Part shown: positions 24,372-32,620 of the stretch, one piece after another | Layout of the letters: every line of letters starts with the position of its first letter | How positions within the stretch are numbered: position 1 is the first letter of the stretch | NCBI GenBank assembly: GCA_002413785.1 | Contig: DHXR01000004.1 | Location: forward strand, 9,954-73,953 | Length of the DNA stretch: 64,000 bases | Reading direction: 5' to 3' | Source of the DNA: Mucilaginibacter sp. UBA5151 | Lineage (GTDB): Bacteria > Bacteroidota > Bacteroidia > Sphingobacteriales > Sphingobacteriaceae | Made by a program: the position numbers and the translations under genes | Notes under the pieces: generated by a model | Seen by the model: only the letters and a program-made list of their open reading frames with translations | Databases searched by the model: none | Told to the model about the DNA's origin: nothing

Positions 24372-26768
24372 TTAATCGATTTTACTAAATAAGTCATCAA
24401 CAAAATTCTCCATATTCTTAGCATTTTCGAGTGCTTTATTCTGCTTCATCTTATCTATCTTTACCCTTGCTTTCTTTCTTGACTTATTTGAAGTAATCAA
24501 ATCGTTAATTTCTAAATCATCAAAATAATAGGATTCGTCATAACTTTTGTCCTCCAGATGGAAGGCAGTGAAGATTTCACTCCGTACAGCAAGGACTTTA
24601 GCTTTTAGCTCATCCAATTTTTCAACACTTTTTATTTTGTCTTCATAGTCGTATATCAGGCTAATGGTTTCATCATCTGCCTTCGACTTCAGCCCCTCAT
24701 AAAACATTTCAATGTGGCCGGGCTGGTTGACAAACGCAGCCAGGTCGATCTTGTAGTTTTTGAAAAGTGTTTCATATTCCTCGTATTTATCACCCCCGCT
24801 GCCATGAGGCCACAAGCCAATCACCAAAGCATTCCAATTGTCAATGACATATTTTTCCAGAATACTATCCTCGTCAGTTTCCGTGATGATTTTCATGATG
24901 ATCTCATAACATGAATGATTGATCTTATTCAGGTCAATGCCTTTTAACAAAGAAGTAATTTGATTATTAACCTGCTCATTAATTTCATCTGTAAACCTGA
25001 ACTCATAGTATAATTCAGCTAATTCACAGCTAAAGGCTTCGTGGTAAGGGATTGTGTTCCGTTCGTCCAGGTGAATTGTTGCAAGAAAGCGGTTGGAATT
25101 GGCTTGAATATGATCTATAAAAGTTTGTGTTTCCTTTTCATACACATCAAAACCTAATTCACTGAAGCTAAATAACTTGTTATAACAAAATTTCAATTGA
25201 GTTAAGTAGGCGGCCCCGTGAATAAGTTTCCATTTCTCCTCTTTGCTTTTTTTATAATAACTGAACAGGAAGTCATTAATCGAAGGATTTATAAACCCCA
25301 GCAAATTTGAATTGGTATCCTTTTCAACGTAGCTGATCAAGTAGCCGTCCAGCAAATGTTTCAGACTGCTATTGAAAGAGTCGGTAGACCGGACATGTCC
25401 GTTATTTTTAATTTCATGGTTGATCCTGGCGTTAAATGCTATTTCGAGGCAATCCATGCGAATGTGGGAGTCAAAACGGTAGGTAAGGTAACGGAAATTA
25501 CTCCCAAAACTATACAGGCTGCCGATTAAAAAGCGATCTTCAGCACGGAGTTGCTTGGTAAATGAATGCCTCCATATTTCCTCCGGATATTCGAGCACGT
25601 TCAGCACAAACGCTAAATATTTTGCCGGCTTGACTTCTGAAATATTATATGACTTACAGAAAAATTCGATCAACCTGGGTGTATAATTGCGGTGCCGGAT
25701 AATTTTCCAATAATTTTTATCTTTAAAAACAACTTCTTTATAGGCTCGGTCGATGTTTGCATGGAAAATGTGGTTATAGAGAATCCGGCCTTTATCTGCA
25801 ATACTATAATCAGTTAGTCTGATTTCTTTTTTTTCAAGGTCGATTTTCGCTTGCCTGATCTTTTCAAAATGCTCACGCGCATCATTTAAAATGGTTGTTC
25901 GGGTCGTCATAACCAAATATTTATTCCGCGAGAACTGAATTCGTTCGATGAAATTTACAATTGAACTTTCGCTGCTGTTTGTATTGTTCAGGAGTTCCAG
26001 GTGCGTTTTTCCCAGGAAATCGTCAAAATAAAATAATTGCCGCATATCCTTGTCGCGTTCAAAAACATCTTCAGCCTCATTAATGTCCTTATTGATATAG
26101 ATTAATTGATAGCCTTGGGCCAGAAATTGATAGGTCAAGATATTTGCTAAAGTGGTTTTTCCAACGCCTGGTTGTCCCGTTATCAGTAAAAATTTATTTT
26201 TTTTAATGATTTTACCAGCTTCTGCAAGGGATTTATTCTTAACGTAAAGCTTGACAGTGCGAATAATCTTTTCCTGGTGAAATTCTGATCGGTTATAGAC
26301 CCCATTATTCAGCATCCGTTGAAGCACAGAAGTGTTGGATAACCAAAGTTTTAGCCAGTTCTTTTCTACCGACTTATGTAAGTTTAATAATTTATTCAAA
26401 TCCTCCCGTCCCAGGACAAAATTCGCATTTGGCATAAATCCTTCAAATAATTCTGCTATTTGATCTTTATAAGCCGCAGACAAAGGCAAAGAGGTGACAA
26501 GCCAGTATTGTTCAGGTTTCAGCTTTTGTACCTTCGGCAGTTCCTCTTTTTTAAGTTTGTCGAATAAGTCTTTAAATTTCGTGTAATACTGCTTCGCCTG
26601 TACGATAACCGAATTATTGTTTTTGGACGAAGAATAACGTAAATCAATTCCTCCATCTTTTCCTTTTTTAAAGCTTTGTAATTCCAGCTTAAAATGCTTG
26701 TTCAGCAACTCACAACAGAATTCTTCAAATTCTTTATCATTTAGCGTACTGAAGTCATATTTAGTCAT
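24372..26768 (-). CDS. Mrr-type nuclease fused to a STAND NTPase (Avs-like)
   Basis: 798 aa. The N-terminal Mrr_cat-like nuclease (~1-125) shows LNDKEFEEFCCELL, GKDGGIDL (D42) and VIVQAKQY (Q57-A-K59). A P-loop follows (GQPGVGKTT, 198-206), with Walker B LFYFDDFLG (~248) and a conserved TTRTTI motif; the long helical C-terminus (~450-798) should be the sensor. The architecture matches nuclease-nSTAND3 proteins of the Avs type, which oligomerise on recognising phage proteins and activate the N-terminal nuclease. Co-transcription with a trypsin-like protease (11 bp) and YozE-like protein (42 bp upstream) is likely. Confidence 0.85.
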   Translation of the reverse strand: MTKYDFSTLNDKEFEEFCCELLNKHFKLELQSFKKGKDGGIDLRYSSSKNNNSVIVQAKQYYTKFKDLFDKLKKEELPKVQKLKPEQYWLVTSLPLSAAYKDQIAELFEGFMPNANFVLGREDLNKLLNLHKSVEKNWLKLWLSNTSVLQRMLNNGVYNRSEFHQEKIIRTVKLYVKNKSLAEAGKIIKKNKFLLITGQPGVGKTTLANILTYQFLAQGYQLIYINKDINEAEDVFERDKDMRQLFYFDDFLGKTHLELLNNTNSSESSIVNFIERIQFSRNKYLVMTTRTTILNDAREHFEKIRQAKIDLEKKEIRLTDYSIADKGRILYNHIFHANIDRAYKEVVFKDKNYWKIIRHRNYTPRLIEFFCKSYNISEVKPAKYLAFVLNVLEYPEEIWRHSFTKQLRAEDRFLIGSLYSFGSNFRYLTYRFDSHIRMDCLEIAFNARINHEIKNNGHVRSTDSFNSSLKHLLDGYLISYVEKDTNSNLLGFINPSINDFLFSYYKKSKEEKWKLIHGAAYLTQLKFCYNKLFSFSELGFDVYEKETQTFIDHIQANSNRFLATIHLDERNTIPYHEAFSCELAELYYEFRFTDEINEQVNNQITSLLKGIDLNKINHSCYEIIMKIITETDEDSILEKYVIDNWNALVIGLWPHGSGGDKYEEYETLFKNYKIDLAAFVNQPGHIEMFYEGLKSKADDETISLIYDYEDKIKSVEKLDELKAKVLAVRSEIFTAFHLEDKSYDESYYFDDLEINDLITSNKSRKKARVKIDKMKQNKALENAKNMENFVDDLFSKID

Positions 26769-26810
26769 TAAAGTATTTATTTCAGTAGGTAATTGGATAG
26801 AAAGGAATCA

Positions 26811-27383
26811 CTATTTAATTTTTGTCTTCAAAAAGTCGATTAACTCCTTAAAATTATCGGCATTGGGCATGATAGGTGTCTCGTATGGACAGCGCTCTAA
26901 AAGCAATATAGCTTCCTTTAGTTCATGTTTTTTTGTAAGGTTACCTTTGTTTATTCCGCCTTCATCCAAAATTCGAATATCGTTTAAATTTCTATCCGAT
27001 TTAATATCAAAAAATAACGCCTTATTGCTTAAACTATCGACGGCATAAACTTTATAATAGTCATTACTTGCGCCCGTTAAAAAAACATAGTCAACAGGAA
27101 AACTACTTTTTAGATATTGCCAGTTTTCAGTTCTTAGAATTGTGTAATTAGTATCAAGGTCGTCCATCTTGACTACGATAGGTTTTACTTTCCGATAAGA
27201 TCGAAGCAGTTTTTTTAGCGTGTTATTAGTGCCACCCCTGGAAGTTACAAAGTTTAGGTAGGATATGATTTCCTCCTCAGTTTTTGCCACCGGAAAACCT
27301 TTATCTCCCAATATATCATTTACCAAGTCACCCATTGGAGTGTCTTTAGATACTTGCGATTTTATAAATTCTATTAAAGTCAT
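26811..27383 (-). CDS. YozE/SAM-like domain protein
   Basis: 190 aa. The N-terminus (FIKSQVSKDTPMGDLVNDIL...EEEIISYLNF) matches the YozE SAM-like fold: a conserved TPxGDL, a D-x-FP and a YL at the end. The rest is an unrecognised alpha/beta region. It lies between the ABC ATPase gene (34 bp upstream) and the Mrr-STAND gene (42 bp downstream), in the same operon. A bridging or adaptor role is plausible but unproven. Confidence 0.65.
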   Translation of the reverse strand: MTLIEFIKSQVSKDTPMGDLVNDILGDKGFPVAKTEEEIISYLNFVTSRGGTNNTLKKLLRSYRKVKPIVVKMDDLDTNYTILRTENWQYLKSSFPVDYVFLTGASNDYYKVYAVDSLSNKALFFDIKSDRNLNDIRILDEGGINKGNLTKKHELKEAILLLERCPYETPIMPNADNFKELIDFLKTKIK

Positions 27384-27417
27384 TTAAATGGTAATTAATG
27401 ATCTGTTTAATCCAAAT

Positions 27418-29763
27418 TTAATTCAATGAAGTTTTCATATTAACCCGTTTTGTTTTCAGATTGAACTTTTCAAACCGGTAACGCATATAAGTTGACATCA
27501 TATCTTCATGGGTTGAAATGAAAATTTGCCTGTCGTAAAAATCATTTCGCAATACCTCAATAAAACCCGCAATATTTAACTCGTCCATCGATTGGATCGG
27601 GTCATCAATGAATAATATTTTATTTTTTGAATATTTCTTATTGAGGGCTAAAGTAAAAGAAATCATTAAAGCTGAAAGTTGGCCCGAACTCATCGAGAAT
27701 ATGGCATCATAACTTTTATGGGGATCTGTTAAAAATTTTATACCCTTGTCCTCTTTTATAAAAAGTCCAAGACCGCCTTGAAAATCCTGAACTATCCTTC
27801 CAGAATAAATATGAAATAAGATTTCTATATCCCGGATCAATGTTCTATTATAAATATCCAATGAGTTTTTATAAATATCTACCAAAGCTTTAACTTTTTC
27901 AGAAGCCAGTTTTGCATCATCAAACTGAAGTTGGCCGGCATTGTATTCCAGCTGGTGTTTTTGGATCAAATTATTTTGGTATATCGCATATTGCCAATCT
28001 ATGTACAAAATTTTGTTATCGATTTCTTTAACAGAGATCGATTCAAATCGTTCCTCATTCAATTTAAAATACCGGTTATAAATTTCCTCCAGCCCATAAA
28101 AATCATGCTCCGGATTATAAGGCCTTATCTGTTGATTTAATAGTGCTATAAATTCCTCCAGCCTTATTGGCGAGTCCATTTCTGGCGAACTGTTAAAATA
28201 TTGACCAAAATTAATTCCCAGCGAGGTCAGCAACTCTTCACGACGTTCAAATGTTTTGAGGTCTAAACCCTTAAGGTTTTCAATAAAAACTTCATCGGAT
28301 GTATTTTCCGCTAAATGAGCTGTTAAAATAACCGATATTCCGGCCGCTTCGTTTGCTATAAAATTTTCCAGGCCTTCTGTAGTCTGATCATCACTATCCT
28401 TTATGACGGTGTTTAAGGCGATGGTTTGCAGTTCAATATTGGCTAATAATGAGTTAGTCTCGCTAAAATCATCGAAATTAGACCAATCGTAACCGCATAA
28501 TGGGCATTCGTTTTCATTCGCGTCACTAACTAACAATTTCTGATAGTTCTCAAATTTACTAAGCAACTGGTTTCGGGCGGATTGTAAGTCTGCAAGAATT
28601 CGGGAAAGTTCGCTAGCCATGCTGCGCTGCGTCCGCAGCTCATTAAGTTTTTTCAGATAACTGGCTAAAGCTGACTCGTCCCTTTCAATGATCAAAGATT
28701 GGACTTCAGTTGGGATGTTTAATAATTCGCCGTCTAAATTATAGGTGGTTAGTCCAACAAAATAGGTGAGCAGCTTTTCAATTTGAATAGCTGTGTTTTC
28801 GATATTAATCAGGCTTTGTTTATTTTTAATAAACCCGCCGTAGCGCAAAAACTCGGACAGGTTTTCCGTTGCATCTGCTATCTCATTTATTCGTTTGTTA
28901 AATTTGTAATCAATAAAGGCAGGCCTGTTCTCTATCAACCTTTTAAGCTTTAATAGGTCGCCATCTTCCCCAAACCAAACGCTATAAATGCCTTCGGAAA
29001 ATTTTATTCCCTTTTGATCCCAAACGTGTTGCGCATTAGGGAAAAGCATTTCAAAGTCTGTTGAAGTAATTTCCTTCAGATTTTTTTTGTGAATGTCGAG
29101 GTCAGCCAGTTTGTCCCGTAATTCCTTTGCCGCATCGGCACTGCAAAGTTCCTGTAGCTTTTTCCTTACGGCTTCGAATTTGTCAATCTGGTTCTGGAAT
29201 TCGAGGACATTGAATAAATGGGAAATCAGCGTTTTTTTGTCCTTTTCCGTATTTTTTAAAAGGTGAACATTCTCCTCCTGTTCAATATAATTTAGAAATT
29301 CAAAATTTTCTTTGTAATCCCTGGAAAAAACACCGATCATAAATTCGGATTCATCTGAAACGAGCTCCCCATCCTCGTCGTCGAACCCAGAATGTTTATA
29401 CAGCTTAAAGTTAGTGAATGTCGTCTCAGGCTTAATGTCAGCATTTAAGCATTTTCTGGAGATCACGAGCGACTCACCATCAACCATTAGTTCGGCTTTA
29501 ATAAGAATGTCCCCTTGAAGGTTATCGGCATTGAGGTACGGATTTTCGGTATAAGTATTCCTTCCGTCGATGATCATTTCCCGAAGTTTATTGTACCTCC
29601 TGATACCACCGGTAATCAGTAATTCGAAAGCATCGTAAAATGAAGTCTTGCCAAAGCCGTTAGGACCGTCAAATACAATCAAATCGACGTTTTCGAATTC
29701 ATCCTGGAATGCTGAAAAGACCTTAAAATTGTTGATCTTTATTCTATTGATTTTTAACGCCAT
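27418..29763 (-). CDS. ABC-3C system ABC/SMC-type ATPase
   Basis: 781 aa Rad50/RecN-like ATPase. Walker A is GPNGFGKTS (33-41), a zinc-hook-like CPLCGYDW occurs at ~418, the signature is MSSGQLSALM (~689) and Walker B is ILFIDDPIQSMDE (~716-723). Coiled-coil arms flank the hook. Its start overlaps the stop of the 228-aa gene by one base. Together with the two upstream genes it forms an ABC three-component system as predicted for conflict loci: ATPase, middle component and effector. The ATPase is expected to sense DNA or invader state and license the effector. Confidence 0.85.
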   Translation of the reverse strand: MALKINRIKINNFKVFSAFQDEFENVDLIVFDGPNGFGKTSFYDAFELLITGGIRRYNKLREMIIDGRNTYTENPYLNADNLQGDILIKAELMVDGESLVISRKCLNADIKPETTFTNFKLYKHSGFDDEDGELVSDESEFMIGVFSRDYKENFEFLNYIEQEENVHLLKNTEKDKKTLISHLFNVLEFQNQIDKFEAVRKKLQELCSADAAKELRDKLADLDIHKKNLKEITSTDFEMLFPNAQHVWDQKGIKFSEGIYSVWFGEDGDLLKLKRLIENRPAFIDYKFNKRINEIADATENLSEFLRYGGFIKNKQSLINIENTAIQIEKLLTYFVGLTTYNLDGELLNIPTEVQSLIIERDESALASYLKKLNELRTQRSMASELSRILADLQSARNQLLSKFENYQKLLVSDANENECPLCGYDWSNFDDFSETNSLLANIELQTIALNTVIKDSDDQTTEGLENFIANEAAGISVILTAHLAENTSDEVFIENLKGLDLKTFERREELLTSLGINFGQYFNSSPEMDSPIRLEEFIALLNQQIRPYNPEHDFYGLEEIYNRYFKLNEERFESISVKEIDNKILYIDWQYAIYQNNLIQKHQLEYNAGQLQFDDAKLASEKVKALVDIYKNSLDIYNRTLIRDIEILFHIYSGRIVQDFQGGLGLFIKEDKGIKFLTDPHKSYDAIFSMSSGQLSALMISFTLALNKKYSKNKILFIDDPIQSMDELNIAGFIEVLRNDFYDRQIFISTHEDMMSTYMRYRFEKFNLKTKRVNMKTSLN

Positions 29764-30449
29764 TACTTTACTGTTGAAATTAGTTTTGCCAATATTTCTG
29801 AAGGCGTTAAATTGTTGATTTCGTTAATTGCCATCGGATTATATAATTCAACTAATTTATCATCCAATTCCGTGAATCTTTTTGTGGCCAATTTTACTTT
29901 ATTATCTTCAAATAAGGAAGCCAGGCCTTTATTTGTCTTTATGGGAACCGGGATAAATGGAAATTTTAAAGTCATTCGATATACCAGTGATTGCCAGTTT
30001 AAATCCTGCGGGTTTGCCTTATAAACTTTAAAACAATCTACATGGGTGATTTGATAAGTAATAAATTCAAGCTCGGATTTGTCGCCTTTGTTTACAAGTA
30101 GCTGCTGATATTCTGCATCAGTATAATACAACACATATTTTTTAAAGTAAAATGCGTTTTCTTCAATTTTTAAAATTTGGGGTTTTGCCATCCTGACCGA
30201 CTGCTTATCTGTTAATTTAATCAACACGATCAATGATATATTCTTATCCATTTCCGGTTGTTTGTTCAAGGCTTTGCAGGCACTGAATATTTCAGATTGT
30301 TCTGGAAGGATGTCAAGAGAATCACGTTCAATCAGGACCCAATAAACTTTTTTATTGGCTTCTGATCCATAAGAAAATAGTTTAATCCCGTTCCCATCAG
30401 AAACGATAAAACCATTTTGGCCAAATAGGTTGCTAATAAATTCTTTCAT
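29763..30449 (-). CDS. ABC-3C middle component
   Basis: 228 aa without strong motifs of its own. It is assigned by position and length: it overlaps the effector gene by 4 bp and the ATPase gene by 1 bp, which is typical of the small middle component of ABC-3C systems. The sequence has a beta-rich N-terminus (NGIKLFSYGS...VYWVLIERDS) and a helical C-terminus (LYNPMAINEINNLTPSEILAKL). It probably links the effector and ATPase. A profile search is needed to confirm. Confidence 0.6.
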   Translation of the reverse strand: MKEFISNLFGQNGFIVSDGNGIKLFSYGSEANKKVYWVLIERDSLDILPEQSEIFSACKALNKQPEMDKNISLIVLIKLTDKQSVRMAKPQILKIEENAFYFKKYVLYYTDAEYQQLLVNKGDKSELEFITYQITHVDCFKVYKANPQDLNWQSLVYRMTLKFPFIPVPIKTNKGLASLFEDNKVKLATKRFTELDDKLVELYNPMAINEINNLTPSEILAKLISTVK

Positions 30450-31738
30450 TTGATGATCGTTTTAGCCATATTGATTGAGGTCAATGATATTTTTTTCCAT
30501 CGCATAATTTTACTTGTTTCCGGGTTATCGTCATCGTCCTCCGGTCCAGCCATTGATATCACCTTGGGCACGGTATCTAAAACAGATTCTACATCTATTT
30601 GCGAAGTAATCAGGTTGCTTGTCTGGTACGGCAGGTCAAGATCAGTCTGCATAATGTTTTCAATGATAGCCTCGCAGACGTCTGCTGCTTTTTGTTGCTG
30701 CCGGTTGATGGTAGTCGGCACTAAAAAGAATCCCGGTGACTCGCTCCAGCCGAATGGCATACTGTCTAAATTTTCAATCTCACGAAATTCATAAAGCGCC
30801 GCAAAAAAGGCATCTTTCATTTCCTCTGTGTTGGTATTATGGTGGTGATAGTCAGCAATTGTGTTCAGCATAAATGTTCTTTGTGGCATGATTTTTCGCA
30901 TAAATTTCAGAAGGCCGTCCTTGTCCAGGCTATTTAAAAAACATAATAAGCTATACATTTTTTTTTCTGCAAGCGGATCTACCGGTTCATCACACTCTAA
31001 ACAAAATTCCTGATAGTAAATATTAAGGTCGGCTCTTAACAGGCCATAAAAATAGTCGTCGTTTGTCGTATAAACATTTAGGTCTTCTTTTAAAATATCA
31101 TCAAACACGGTGAAGGGAATCTTTTCATGAAATGCATTAAAATTCTGGGAACCTGTCCCATCCTGAACTATCTGATGGATGTTAATGACTTTTGCCAAGA
31201 TTGCATTTTCAAGCATATTCCGCGTAATACGGAGATAGTCAGGCTTCGTTTTCCATGCAGACCCAATCTGCTTTTTATAGATTTCACCAATTGCCGTTTC
31301 TATTAATTTATCGATATCCTTTAACTTACAATGTGTTGCTCCATCACTGTACTTATATATTTTCATGGACGGATGTGCCGTTTCAATTTCAAAAATGGTT
31401 TTATCCCTGATAGTTACAGAAAGATGAAACTTATAGTCAGCGCAACTAAATTTTGTTGCTTTAGCACACAATTTTTGAAAATCCGAAGAATAGCGGGAAT
31501 AGTAGGTGCTTTTAACTGCTTTTATCTGATGGAGGGAGAGGCATTTACCGGTAGCATCGAACACAGCAAAGTCTTCCATGCTGTCCAGTTGCAGCTGGTA
31601 GGCTGATGCACTATTGTCAGTTGCCAATAAAGTGAGTACATGGTATAAGGCTACCTTTCCCTGGTAAATATATCCACTCCAGGTGGTAATCGCTGTATGG
31701 ATTTCCTCCGGATCAATGGCGGTTTTCTTCTTACTCAT
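30446..31738 (-). CDS. ABC-3C effector with Cap4-like nuclease N-terminus
   Basis: 430 aa. The N-terminus resembles DUF4297/Cap4-type nucleases: SGYIYQGKVALYHVLTLL, then LDSMEDFAVFD and CLSLHQIKAVKS (Q71-I-K73), the pattern of an E/D...QxK nuclease core. The rest is helical, as expected for the C-terminal ABC-3C docking domain. It overlaps the middle component by 4 bp and follows a 78-aa gene by 8 bp. The likely role is DNA cleavage when the ATPase is triggered (inference). Confidence 0.75.
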   Translation of the reverse strand: MSKKKTAIDPEEIHTAITTWSGYIYQGKVALYHVLTLLATDNSASAYQLQLDSMEDFAVFDATGKCLSLHQIKAVKSTYYSRYSSDFQKLCAKATKFSCADYKFHLSVTIRDKTIFEIETAHPSMKIYKYSDGATHCKLKDIDKLIETAIGEIYKKQIGSAWKTKPDYLRITRNMLENAILAKVINIHQIVQDGTGSQNFNAFHEKIPFTVFDDILKEDLNVYTTNDDYFYGLLRADLNIYYQEFCLECDEPVDPLAEKKMYSLLCFLNSLDKDGLLKFMRKIMPQRTFMLNTIADYHHHNTNTEEMKDAFFAALYEFREIENLDSMPFGWSESPGFFLVPTTINRQQQKAADVCEAIIENIMQTDLDLPYQTSNLITSQIDVESVLDTVPKVISMAGPEDDDDNPETSKIMRWKKISLTSINMAKTIIK

Positions 31739-31746
31739 AATTATAT

Positions 31747-31983
31747 TTAGTTACCCCAGGGCCCGGCGTAAATGTCATCATAATTCCGTGTTTCCATAAT
31801 TTCAAATCCTATACTACGTAAAAAATACATTTTGCCTGCCATGCGGCTATCCGGCTGCTCCATTTGCGGCACTACATACCAGGTCTTTTTTCTACGTTCG
31901 GGGTATTTTTTAAAGTACTTGGCTCTTTCAATCAACAGCCATCTGATAAATACTTCATTTTCTTCCAGGCCTAAACCAAACAT
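31747..31983 (-). CDS. Small hypothetical protein, 78 aa
   Basis: MFGLGLEENEVFIRWLLIERAKYF..., basic and aromatic-rich, ending IYAGPWGN. It lies 8 bp upstream of the ABC-3C effector gene on the same strand, so it is probably the first cistron of that operon. Candidates are a small regulator or accessory, but no domain is visible. 31984-32098 upstream shows no gene. Confidence 0.5.
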   Translation of the reverse strand: MFGLGLEENEVFIRWLLIERAKYFKKYPERRKKTWYVVPQMEQPDSRMAGKMYFLRSIGFEIMETRNYDDIYAGPWGN

Positions 31984-32098
31984 GCAAAGGTCCTTATTAA
32001 AAATAATATGAAGCCATGTATGATGGTCTGGCCAAAGATGTTGATCCTTACCATTGAATAAGTTGGCTTCAGAGCCCCGATGGATATACCCCCTGGCT

Positions 32099-32311
32099 TT
32101 AGTTTACAGACCCCATGTAATGTGATAACCCCAGCTTGATACTATGGGGATATTTTATAAATCCATTAATGAACCATAATCCAAATCCGTCTGTAGCCTC
32201 CACGTTCAAATAACTCCAGCGAAAATCTTTTATCAGCCGATTGAAATATACTTCATCAATGGGTTCTAAAAATTCCGTTTTTTGCAGTACTGTATAAGTG
32301 TCTGTCATCAA
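32099..32311 (-). CDS. Small protein, 70 aa, paralogue of a broken copy at 11.9 kb
   Basis: MMTDTYTVLQKTEFLEPIDEV...FRWSYLNVEATDGFGLWFINGF. The second Met (MTDTYT, start 32308) aligns with the remnant at 11936-12010 and is the better start. The repeated occurrence of this N-terminal sequence in two cargo blocks argues that it is a real gene. Function unknown. Confidence 0.55.
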   Translation of the reverse strand: MMTDTYTVLQKTEFLEPIDEVYFNRLIKDFRWSYLNVEATDGFGLWFINGFIKYPHSIKLGLSHYMGSVN

Positions 32312-32620
32312 TATTCTTTGTCTTCAAAAATGGATGCCCTTTTAACTTCATTTAGAAGAAATGTCTAATAAGAAATTCCAACAATTTAAAGGTCAATAAA
32401 ATATTCCTGATTATATCCTTATAGCTTGTTTTATTAATATGTATTGTACGTTGACCGCGGTAGATTTGCTTTTTTAAATTTCGGTTTTCCATAATTCCTG
32501 TTTCTTTAATGAATAATTCGGAAACAAAAATCATAGTATAAAATAACAACGTAAGGAACACCAGTCAACTATTTTAACCGCCTTTTGTTCCTAATAGGAA
32601 TTGCATCTGTAACCTGAAAA
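32312..32620. other. Gene-poor stretch
   Basis: About 310 bp. A 69-codon minus frame at 32352-32561 exists, but its N-terminal hydrophobic part and AT-rich composition do not convince me. If anything is translated it would more likely start at the internal Met at about 32492 (MENRNLKKQIYRG), giving 46 residues. I see no other structure. Confidence 0.4.

Noticed and set aside
32352..32561. 69-codon minus-strand frame as a membrane protein
   Set aside because: The hydrophobic N-terminus comes from AT-rich DNA, with no neighbour support or recognisable homologue; it was left as a gene-poor stretch.
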